Source: Candidatus Atribacter alterifermentans | Lineage (GTDB): Bacteria; Atribacterota; Atribacteria; Atribacterales; Atribacteraceae | Assembly (NCBI GenBank): GCA_012517635.1 | Contig: JAAYUP010000192.1 | Coordinates: forward strand, 1-9,055 | Reading direction: 5' to 3' | Length of the DNA stretch: 9,055 nucleotides | Shown: positions 1 to 6,268 of the stretch, piece by piece | How positions within the stretch are numbered: the first letter of the stretch is position 1 | Layout: every line of letters begins with the position of its first letter | The notes under the pieces: generated by a model | What the model was told of the DNA's origin: nothing | The model's database searches: none | Seen by the model: the letters and a program-made list of their open reading frames with translations, nothing else | Translations under genes and position numbers: made by a program

Positions 1-9
1 AATTCTTTT

Positions 10-150
10 GTTCTTTTTTCCCTCGCCCCTCGGTGGGAGAGGGCCAGGGTGAGGGGGCAACTTATTTTCATATTCATCTGGTGCTGCGAAAGCAGCATGA
101 AGGTCTATCCTGAAAACCAGGGGCATAATAAATCAAGCCCCTACAAAAGA
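10..150. repeat. Cluster of GC-rich intergenic inverted repeats
   Basis: Three hairpin-forming units lie in a row after a T-rich run (10-19). The first pairs 20-28 (CCCTCGCCC) with 47-55 (GGGTGAGGG), nine pairs with one G-T; an alternative inner stem pairs 27-31 with 39-43. The second is a six-pair stem, TGCTGC 82-87 with GCAGCA 92-97, closed by a GAAA tetraloop. The third pairs AGGGGC 119-124 with GCCCCT 137-142 around a 12-base loop. The GC content contrasts sharply with the AT-rich surroundings. From general knowledge, CCCTCACCCTGGCCCTCTCCC-like and GTAGGGGC…GCCCCTAC-like sequences recur between genes in many bacterial genomes, so this is probably dispersed repeat DNA and not a gene. It lies about 100 bp past the end of the minus-strand gene at 251 and might help end that transcript. 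I did not find a convincing gene in 1-250. Confidence 0.6.
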
Positions 151-250
151 TTTAAATACTTTAGAGCGCAATTTTTTACATCCTTATTACAGTTTCATTT
201 ATCTATTGTTAAAAAACATGCGTTAAATTTATTTTAGGTACATGAAGATA

Positions 251-1582
251 TCAGGCATACTCCTCGGTCACTTCCTGAGCCATCTTTGCCCATTCCCATA
301 AACGGTGTGGCTGATTCCGACAAGTACTAATATCTTTCATTATAATTTCTACAGAACACCCTTTGGTTTTTTCCAAACTGGAAACTAGTTGTCTACGGCC
401 TTCATCAAGATCCCATACATCGACGGCAAAGATGGCTGGACTTGGCTTAATAGAGAGGACATATTGATTTCCAATTTTTTGAACGGCTTCGTTAAGATCA
501 GCCCAAGGACTCATGGAAATTTTACGAAGATTCGGGATTTGCTTCAGAATTGAAATTTTTTTGTGTAATGGTTCACAGCAACCATAATACGTTAAGCCAA
601 ACTTTTCGAGCCAACGTTTCTCATGTTGAAGGGCAAATTCCTCATGCATTTGTGGAGAAACTGCAGCAAAGATTTGAGCGGCACAACTTCCCCACAAATC
701 AATGGTTCGTATATGGTTCTGGTCAAAATCAGCTTGTGGGAGTTGGTTACTAAATCCATATCCTCCTGAACCGACCCGGTTCGGACCATTATTTAAAGCA
801 AGAAGATGAAGCTTTTCATATTGGTCTAAACGGTGTAACCACGCATCAACCAAACGTCCCATAACCTTGTGAATGAAAGCAGGTCGGGTTGTCAAAGCAT
901 AAAGGGTTTGTTCCACTCCTAACCACTGAACCAAGTCATCCCAAGGAGCAAACCAAAAGCCAAACCAACTACTATAGGCTTCCCATCCATTGGTTCCTTT
1001 TTTTTCCAAGGGTAGAAGCTCAAAATCATAAATGCCTCTTTTTTCAACCGGGAGAATACCCTCAAAAATATCCTGGAGAAGTTGATAATTCAGTTCGGTT
1101 TCTTCCCAATCGACTTCAACCATCGGTGTCTTAATTTTTTCTATATCCTCTTCATTTTCAATAACCGGATCGAAATGCGACGCACCATCAACCATAATGG
1201 TATCAGCCATTCCGGTATAGCCTTCAGCGTTTTTTAATTGAGGAAGAATATCAAATCCAGTATCATGAATGACCAGCGGGCAAACAATCACCGGTTCCAA
1301 AACCATATCGCCTGGCATATATTTCCACTGATAAATTAGCTGGCGGATTCGCTTCTCTTGTCTGCGACACAATTCGCTGGTGGTTTCAATGGAATTGACT
1401 TCTGGTCCTAATTCATGCCAGGGAATCTCATTCATCCATATCATTGGTTTTACTTTTTCGAGGTCATTGAGACGTTTCCACATATCAGCTTTTTGCTGAT
1501 GAATTGGCAATGAGGCATATTCAGCTAATTCAGTTGCCAGCTTACGAAGGACCTCTTTTTCTTTTTTTGATATCGTCGTCAT
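251..1582 (-). CDS. Uroporphyrinogen decarboxylase-superfamily protein (paralogue 1), possible methyltransferase-like enzyme
   Basis: This cytoplasmic protein of 443 residues has no signal peptide or membrane segment. It resembles the uroporphyrinogen decarboxylase (UroD/MtaA/CmuA) superfamily, a TIM-barrel fold. Visible landmarks are an LNN…VGSGG…QLPQADFD block (about 263-287), a YGCCEPL motif (333-339), ISMSPWAD (355-362), a Lys-Pro-Ser-Pro stretch near 379 and IIMKDIST (413-420). True HemE is shorter, about 350 residues, and lacks this pattern. In the corrinoid methyltransferase branch a His-x-Cys motif and a later Cys bind zinc; here the Cys-Cys pair at 335-336 is the best metal-ligand candidate, which is inference. 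The ATG start is preceded by AGGGGG with a seven-base gap. A paralogue lies at 2743-4065. The gene is divergent from the flavin reductase at 1997. The substrate is unknown; an O- or N-demethylating role is only a hypothesis. Confidence 0.85.
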   Translation of the reverse strand: MTTISKKEKEVLRKLATELAEYASLPIHQQKADMWKRLNDLEKVKPMIWMNEIPWHELGPEVNSIETTSELCRRQEKRIRQLIYQWKYMPGDMVLEPVIVCPLVIHDTGFDILPQLKNAEGYTGMADTIMVDGASHFDPVIENEEDIEKIKTPMVEVDWEETELNYQLLQDIFEGILPVEKRGIYDFELLPLEKKGTNGWEAYSSWFGFWFAPWDDLVQWLGVEQTLYALTTRPAFIHKVMGRLVDAWLHRLDQYEKLHLLALNNGPNRVGSGGYGFSNQLPQADFDQNHIRTIDLWGSCAAQIFAAVSPQMHEEFALQHEKRWLEKFGLTYYGCCEPLHKKISILKQIPNLRKISMSPWADLNEAVQKIGNQYVLSIKPSPAIFAVDVWDLDEGRRQLVSSLEKTKGCSVEIIMKDISTCRNQPHRLWEWAKMAQEVTEEYA

Positions 1583-1778
1583 ACCAATTCCCCCTGAAGT
1601 TTTTCTTTTGAAAAGATTTTAAGCCACTTAACAGCATTAGATGAGAATATAAATCCTTCAACAATCGAAATACATAATCATCCCTCTAGTTATAAAATCT
1701 TTTGTGGAAGGTTAATTTGATGCCTTAAAATCACTTTTTTTAAGGAAAGAAAGGAAAATGAGGGTGAACATTTAGCTC

Positions 1779-1797
1779 CTCACTTCTCACCACTCAC
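1779..1797. repeat. Degenerate 7-bp tandem repeat (CTCACNN)
   Basis: CTCAC occurs at 1779-1783, 1786-1790 and 1793-1797, exactly seven bases apart, which reads as GTGAGNN repeats on the other strand. It has only three units with variable spacer bases. It may be a remnant of a short tandem repeat of the kind found between genes in some bacteria, or a set of direct binding sites on successive helical faces. Three copies are too few to decide. Confidence 0.4.
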
Positions 1798-1982
1798 AAT
1801 ATCAAATTTTATTTTAACATGAAATAAAAACAATTTATCTTTTAATCCAATTTAATTTAACTTTTAAACGAAATCTAATATCAAATAAAAACATTTTAGA
1901 AATTTCTAATAATAGCCCTTATTCATTTTTTGTTCATCACATGGTTTAATAGTTTTCTACAATAGAATTTGTTCAAGAGACC

Positions 1983-1990
1983 AAGGAGGA
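1983..1990 (+). promoter_or_regulatory. Ribosome binding site that sets the flavin reductase start
   Basis: The AAGGAGGA sequence is a near-perfect Shine-Dalgarno site. An ATG follows it directly at 1991, leaving only one base after GGAGG, which is too close for normal initiation. The in-frame GTG at 1997 leaves seven bases, an ideal distance. The GTG is therefore the likelier start. Confidence 0.7.
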
Positions 1991-1996
1991 ATGAAT

Positions 1997-2569
1997 GTGA
2001 AGAAAATTAATGTTGAAGTGAATAAGATTGGTTATCCTATGCCGGTGGTTATTATTGGAACTGAAATCAATGGAAGAGCGAATTTTATGACGGCGGCTTG
2101 GGTTACAAATGTCAATTTGGAACCTCCTATGTTAGCAATTTGTTTAAGCAAGGATCACCTTACTTCAAAAGCTATTCAAGAAAATAAAGTTTTTAGTGTG
2201 AATTTTCCCAATCGAGCTTTAGCGGTTAAAGCTGATTACTGTGGCTTAAAATCAGGAAAAGAAGTTGATAAATCAAATATTTTTAAAATTTTCTATGGAA
2301 AAGAACACAAATCCCCTCTTATCGAAGAATGTCCCCTTTCTCTCTCCTGCAAGTTCTCTGAAGTCATTCATGTGGCAGGCGATCTTCTGATCATTGGCGA
2401 AGTTGTAGAAGCTTTTTCTGATGAAGGTTATCTTAACCGGGGTGAACCGGATGTAAAGAAAATGGACTTATTGATATTCACCATGCCGGATAATAAATAT
2501 TGGAGCTTAGGGAATTATATTGGTCAGGCTTTTGAAATAGGGAAAAGCATGAACGGTGATGAGGAATAA
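1997..2569 (+). CDS. Flavin reductase family protein (flavoredoxin-like)
   Basis: This protein of 190 residues from the GTG start (192 from the ATG at 1991) belongs to the flavin reductase-like, FMN-binding split-barrel family. Landmarks counted from the GTG are the N-terminal YPMPVVI (13-19), NFMTAAWVT (29-37) as the usual flavin-contact segment, PPMLAICL (43-50), a VFSVNFP strand (65-71) and the DYCGLKSGKEVDK stretch (80-92), whose Cys-Gly…Ser-Gly pattern is typical of flavoredoxin-type members. Such proteins bind FMN and pass electrons from NAD(P)H or ferredoxin-type donors to partner proteins. It has no signal peptide and should be cytoplasmic. It stands alone on the plus strand, between two UroD-like paralogues on the other strand, and is followed by a strong terminator at 2641-2670. 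Its partner is unknown; service to the UroD-like enzymes is suggested only by position. Confidence 0.9.
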   Translation: MKKINVEVNKIGYPMPVVIIGTEINGRANFMTAAWVTNVNLEPPMLAICLSKDHLTSKAIQENKVFSVNFPNRALAVKADYCGLKSGKEVDKSNIFKIFYGKEHKSPLIEECPLSLSCKFSEVIHVAGDLLIIGEVVEAFSDEGYLNRGEPDVKKMDLLIFTMPDNKYWSLGNYIGQAFEIGKSMNGDEE

Positions 2570-2640
2570 GGAGTACCAAGAGAAACACAAAAAGGGAAAA
2601 AATGAAGGATTGATCTCTTTAGGAAAAATGCTTTTTATTT

Positions 2641-2680
2641 ATAATCCAGCGGGTTTTCCCGCTGGATTATTTCTTGTTTA
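2641..2680 (+). terminator. Rho-independent terminator after the flavin reductase
   Basis: A perfect 13-pair stem joins 2641-2653 to 2658-2670, with a GC-rich core (CCAGCGGG) and a TTTT loop. On the plus strand it is followed by a T-rich tail (TTCTTGTTTA, 2671-2680), as expected for intrinsic termination of the gene ending at 2569. On the minus strand the bases after the stem are A-rich, so it is a weaker candidate for the convergent gene ending at 2743. Confidence 0.85.
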
Positions 2681-2742
2681 ATACATTGTAACAAAACTTA
2701 AAGTTTGATACCTTCTTGGTTATGTTTTAGTAAAAAATATAC

Positions 2743-4065
2743 TTAAAGCCAAAAGTTTTCAACTTCTTCTCTAGCAATCTCACTCCAACGAATAACATTC
2801 TGAGGATTATTACCAATAGTATTATTATCTTTCATGATAATTTCCACTACACAACCTTTGGTAATTTCTAAATAGCGACGTATTTCTTGTCGGATAAATT
2901 TTTCATCCAATTTTGGAACAGCAAGATAAGAAGGATTAAATTTCAATGAATAAATGTATCGGTTCTCTAATTTTTGAGCCATATCCTCTCGATTTGCCCA
3001 AGGAGAAACCGATACTCTCCTTAGGTTGGGAAATCTTTTCACTGCTTCCCATCTTTGATTAATGAGTTCACAACAACCATAACAATTAAGTCCAAAACGC
3101 TCTAAAATCGATTTTTCATATGGGAAAATGAATTCCTCATAAAGAACTGGTGATACTCCTACCGTAGGTTGGCTTTCAGCAAAACCCCACATATCTATTG
3201 GCCTTACATGGGAACCATCAAAATCTTTTTGGGGTAACTGATGGGAGTAACCCATTCCTCCGGAACCAACATAATTACCGGTATTGTTTAAACAAAGTAA
3301 GTTATTTTTTTCAAGATAATCTAATTTTGTTAAAATGCCGTCACGCAAAAATCTCATTAAATGATGCAGTTCTTCGGGGTGATCATACATATCATACATC
3401 ATTTGTTCAAGACCACGTAAATATACCGCTATCTCGGAAATGCCTAAACTCCACCACCACATTCCCTTGAGCCGGACCTTCAGTGTCTTTCCGACGATAT
3501 CTTCAGCAAGAGAAAGAATGTGATTAGTCATCTCATAATCAACTTCGATCTGGGGAAAATGAAGCTCATCGATTAAAGAATAATCATTCATTGGAGCAAT
3601 CCAACGGTAAGACCCTCCGCCTTCTCCACCAATCTTTTTTTCTTGCAAACCCCAATCGCTTTCGATAAAAACATAGGGAATATCAAAGTAAGGTTCTATT
3701 ACCCGGTCATCATTCATTGATTCGCCCCAGAATATTAATTGTCTCAGCCAGAATTCCCAATGTCTTGCCAGCTTATTCTGACAAAGCATTTGGTCTTCAG
3801 TAATAATTTCATTCCAACCATTTTCTGGATCGCAAAGAATTAATGGCCGGACCGACTCCAGAGCATTATGTCGATACCAAAGCTCTTTTTTTTCATTTTC
3901 AATGGGACGGCAGGAAAGTGCTGCCACGCGTTCTGCCAGAGTACTTAAGGTTTCTCGTTCTTTATTAGAAAAAACGGTATTAATCTCTTTTTTTGGATTT
4001 TCTTTTTCAGAGAATTTAGTACTGGTGTATAGTCGAGCTGCCCATAAAGGTCTTTCGTCTATCAT
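2743..4065 (-). CDS. Uroporphyrinogen decarboxylase-superfamily protein (paralogue 2)
   Basis: This 440-residue paralogue of the 251-1582 product shows the same landmarks in the same order: LNNTGNYVGSGG (259-270), HQLPQKDFD (275-283), YGCCELI (329-335), VSVSPWA (351-357), SLKFNPS (373-379) and IIMKDNNT (409-416). It has about 28 extra residues at the N terminus compared with paralogue 1, whose Met aligns near residue 29. The conserved Cys-Cys pair (331-332) is a possible metal site. Like paralogue 1 it appears cytoplasmic. It lies 78 bp beyond the binding-protein gene, on the same strand and behind a stem-loop (4092-4139), so it is probably expressed by read-through of the transporter operon. 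Its own AAGGGGG site sits about 12 bases before the ATG, longer than ideal, so the start is less certain. The linkage to a CUT2 importer suggests it works on the imported compound; the reaction is unknown. Confidence 0.85.
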   Translation of the reverse strand: MIDERPLWAARLYTSTKFSEKENPKKEINTVFSNKERETLSTLAERVAALSCRPIENEKKELWYRHNALESVRPLILCDPENGWNEIITEDQMLCQNKLARHWEFWLRQLIFWGESMNDDRVIEPYFDIPYVFIESDWGLQEKKIGGEGGGSYRWIAPMNDYSLIDELHFPQIEVDYEMTNHILSLAEDIVGKTLKVRLKGMWWWSLGISEIAVYLRGLEQMMYDMYDHPEELHHLMRFLRDGILTKLDYLEKNNLLCLNNTGNYVGSGGMGYSHQLPQKDFDGSHVRPIDMWGFAESQPTVGVSPVLYEEFIFPYEKSILERFGLNCYGCCELINQRWEAVKRFPNLRRVSVSPWANREDMAQKLENRYIYSLKFNPSYLAVPKLDEKFIRQEIRRYLEITKGCVVEIIMKDNNTIGNNPQNVIRWSEIAREEVENFWL

Positions 4066-4091
4066 AATTCAATAAAACCCCCTTAAATAAA

Positions 4092-4139
4092 TTAACCCGT
4101 TGACAGTCATCAAATTTTCGGAGACTATCAACGGGTTAA
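4092..4139 (-). terminator. Stem-loop between binding-protein and UroD-like genes (terminator or attenuator)
   Basis: A 17-pair stem joins 4092-4108 to 4123-4139 around a 14-base loop. The only non-Watson-Crick position is a U-G wobble in the minus-strand RNA; read on the plus strand it would be a C-A mismatch, so the structure fits minus-strand RNA better. It starts five bases after the binding-protein stop codon and is followed by TTTATTT, a modest U-rich tail. It probably causes partial termination or protects the 3' end of the binding-protein message, which would lower expression of the UroD-like gene behind it relative to the binding protein. Confidence 0.7.
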
Positions 4140-4143
4140 CTAT

Positions 4144-5076
4144 TTACCACTCAGGTTCAAATTGATCTACGTTTTCTTTGGTTACTTTTGGAATTGGTAT
4201 ATAGTAAAAGAAGTCTTTAACCTCTTCTCCGTTTGCGATTGCAACCGCTTTTTCCATAGCGAGTTTTGCATCCTCAACCGGTGATTGAAGGTTAGTACCA
4301 TAAAGGTCTCCTGATTTAACGGCTGCCAAACCTTCTCCGCTTCCACCAATACCGATAATGACAATGTCAGTGATCCCAGCTGCTTTTGCAGCATCAGCTG
4401 CACCTACTGCAAGGGTATCATCATGGCCAAAAACACCATCGATATTGGGGTATTTCAAAACCCAACTCTCCATAATCGAGGTGGCCATTGCTTTCTGCCA
4501 ATTAGCTGGTTGGGAAGCAAGTACGTTAATTTCTGGTGCTATTTTCTCAATAGTTTCTACAAAACCTTTCTGGCGATATACAGCAGGGTGAGTTCCTGGA
4601 GCACCTTCGAGAATAACCACATTACCCTTCCCTTCAAGAGCTTCTGCCATCATTTCAGCTGCAATAACACCTTCTTGGTAATCATCGGGTCCAGTGTAGC
4701 AGGCAAGGAATTTATAGGCTGATTCATCAGGTGCGGCATTGCTGGCAACGATAGGAATACCAGCATTAAAAGCTTTTTCGAGTGATGGGATTATCGCTTG
4801 AGTATCGGTTGCTACAACCACGATGACATCCACATTACTAGCGATCAAGTCTTCCATTTGACTCGCTTGTTTAGCTGGATCCCATTGAGCATCAAGTACA
4901 ATCGTTTCTACTCCATACTCTTTTGCTGCTGCGTCCCATGCTCCTATATAGGAAGCGAAATAAGGAACATTAAGCCCTGGCATGCTGAGTCCAATCACCG
5001 GTGCTGCTGATGCTGCAAAAGTGAATAACATAAATGACAAAGCAATAATACAAATGCTTAATAAATTTTTTTTCAT
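4144..5076 (-). CDS. CUT2-family sugar ABC transporter substrate-binding protein (RbsB-like)
   Basis: This protein of 310 residues has an N-terminal signal peptide: Lys-Lys at 2-3, a hydrophobic core at about 5-20 and an Ala-Ser-Ala site predicting cleavage near residue 24-25. No lipobox Cys is present, so it should be a soluble periplasmic protein. The mature part follows the type 1 periplasmic-binding-protein fold: VIGLSMPGLNVPYF (27-40), repeated Asp-rich hinge regions (VVVATDTQAI, 87-96), VFGHDDTLAVGA (215-226) and IIGIGGSGEGL (240-250). This is the layout of ribose/galactose-type binding proteins. The ATG is preceded by AAGGAGGT at about 11 bases. The gene lies last among the transporter genes, 202 bp after the second permease, and may have its own promoter. 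The ligand cannot be told from the sequence; sugars, sugar alcohols, autoinducer-2 and other polyols are all bound by this family. Confidence 0.93.
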   Translation of the reverse strand: MKKNLLSICIIALSFMLFTFAASAAPVIGLSMPGLNVPYFASYIGAWDAAAKEYGVETIVLDAQWDPAKQASQMEDLIASNVDVIVVVATDTQAIIPSLEKAFNAGIPIVASNAAPDESAYKFLACYTGPDDYQEGVIAAEMMAEALEGKGNVVILEGAPGTHPAVYRQKGFVETIEKIAPEINVLASQPANWQKAMATSIMESWVLKYPNIDGVFGHDDTLAVGAADAAKAAGITDIVIIGIGGSGEGLAAVKSGDLYGTNLQSPVEDAKLAMEKAVAIANGEEVKDFFYYIPIPKVTKENVDQFEPEW

Positions 5077-5278
5077 TGAGCTGACGACCTCCTTCGAATT
5101 TTGGAATTATGTTAAATAAAAATAGGTAAACATTTCCTGGTTTTTTTAAGTTTCTAATCTAAGCACTTATTATCAATAAAACAGCAGCCAACCTGATCAA
5201 AGCTTACTATTAATTGAGATAGAGAAATTACACTCCCCATTCTTTTTTAATGTATCCCCCAAATACCTCACCTCCCTT

Positions 5279-6268
5279 TCACGTTCCTTTATTCAGTTCC
5301 TTTTTAAATTCTAAACGCTTGGTAATGATTTGCGCCTCGAATTTACGCTTTTTAGCATAATAGCTATCGAGAATAGTCACTACGACTAAAATTATGCCTA
5401 TAATTAAACCTTGATAATAGGAGAAAACATTCATTAGATTTAAGCTATTATTTAATACTCCAATGATCATGACACCCGCCAAGGTTTGAATGACACTCCC
5501 AGATCCACCAGCGAGACTTGTACCTCCTAATAATACAGCAGCTACCACCATTAAAGCTGTATCTTGTCCATATACCGGACTTGCAGTATTTAGCCGCGAG
5601 GCTAGTACTATACCGGCAATCGCAGCAGTAAAACTACAAATAGTAAAGTAGATGATTCTGTAACGATCAACTCGAATCCCGGAAAAAACACTTGCCTCTC
5701 GGTTACCGCCAATAGCAAAGCAGTTCCTACCAAGGGAATTATAGGTTAGGATGATATGAGAAACGATGACTCCGGCAAAGAAAATAAAGGCGGGAATAGG
5801 GATACCTAACCATGAACTTCCAGATAGATTCAAGAAAGAAGAATTGGTTCCAGAAATTGGTCTTTGATTGGTATAGGCCAATACGATTCCTCGGACCATG
5901 GTCATAGTGCCTAGTGTAACTATAAAAGCGTTAATTTTTGCTTTCGTTACAAGAAATCCATTAAGCAGCCCAATGGCCGAACCCAAAACAACAGCTAAAA
6001 TGCACGCTGTTAATATTCCACGTGGCTGTAAACCAATTGCCAGAGCGGCTGATAAGGCCATTACTGACCCTACCGATAAATCAAAATCACCTGAAATCAG
6101 AAGAAATGTCATTCCTAAAGCAATAATGCCGTTAATTGATGTTTGCAGAAGTACATTTGAGATGTTTCTAACCGTTAAAAAATTGGGACTCATTAAAATA
6201 GTTACAATTAATATTCCAAGGAGAATAAACCACACTCGATATTTTGCGAATAATTTAAGAAAGTTCAT
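5279..6268 (-). CDS. CUT2-family sugar ABC transporter permease 2 (RbsC-like)
   Basis: This integral inner-membrane protein of 329 residues has about eight to ten hydrophobic segments. Family motifs are SGDFDLSVGS (59-68), the FIVTLGTM segment (115-122), the cytoplasmic AIGGNREAS loop (185-193) that should contact the ATPase, SRLNTASP (224-231) and VLLGGTSLAGG (245-255). A Lys-rich cytoplasmic tail follows the last membrane segment from about residue 305. I chose the ATG at 6268-6266 because it overlaps the TGA of the upstream permease (ATGA), has an AGGAGG about 11 bases before it and begins with normal family sequence. A longer frame from 6313 would add 15 residues without a good ribosome site. 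It pairs with permease 1 as a heterodimeric channel for the importer. Confidence 0.93.
   Translation of the reverse strand: MNFLKLFAKYRVWFILLGILIVTILMSPNFLTVRNISNVLLQTSINGIIALGMTFLLISGDFDLSVGSVMALSAALAIGLQPRGILTACILAVVLGSAIGLLNGFLVTKAKINAFIVTLGTMTMVRGIVLAYTNQRPISGTNSSFLNLSGSSWLGIPIPAFIFFAGVIVSHIILTYNSLGRNCFAIGGNREASVFSGIRVDRYRIIYFTICSFTAAIAGIVLASRLNTASPVYGQDTALMVVAAVLLGGTSLAGGSGSVIQTLAGVMIIGVLNNSLNLMNVFSYYQGLIIGIILVVVTILDSYYAKKRKFEAQIITKRLEFKKELNKGT

Larger units (their letters stand above)
1583..1996. promoter_or_regulatory. AT-rich divergent intergenic region
   Basis: This gap of about 410 bp separates the divergent starts of the UroD-like gene (minus) and the flavin reductase (plus), so promoters for both should lie here. 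I see no gene in it. Visible items are an eight-pair AT-rich inverted repeat, CCTTAAAA 1723-1730 with TTTTAAGG 1738-1745, a 7-bp-period CTCAC repeat at 1779-1797, and a very AT-rich block from about 1800 to 1925. Several poor promoter matches exist, for example TTGTTT and TAAAAT 16 bases apart on the minus strand within about 1810-1840, but none is good enough to name. No clear operator or riboswitch is recognisable. Confidence 0.45.

Noticed and set aside
49..237. 62-codon plus-strand open frame at the left edge
   Set aside because: It begins inside the GC-rich inverted repeat and runs through all three hairpin units; the GTG start has only G-rich repeat sequence around it and the product resembles no known family.
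592..789. Minus-strand frame inside the first UroD-like gene
   Set aside because: It overlaps the conserved LNN/GSGG/YGCC region in another frame and has no ribosome site; the enclosing gene explains the sequence.
251..1582. Assignment as HemE of haem synthesis
   Set aside because: It is longer than HemE, duplicated in the window, lacks haem-pathway neighbours and carries different motifs; only superfamily membership is supported.
1723..1745. CCTTAAAA/TTTTAAGG inverted repeat as a terminator
   Set aside because: The stem is almost all A-T, no gene ends next to it, and it lies between divergent starts.
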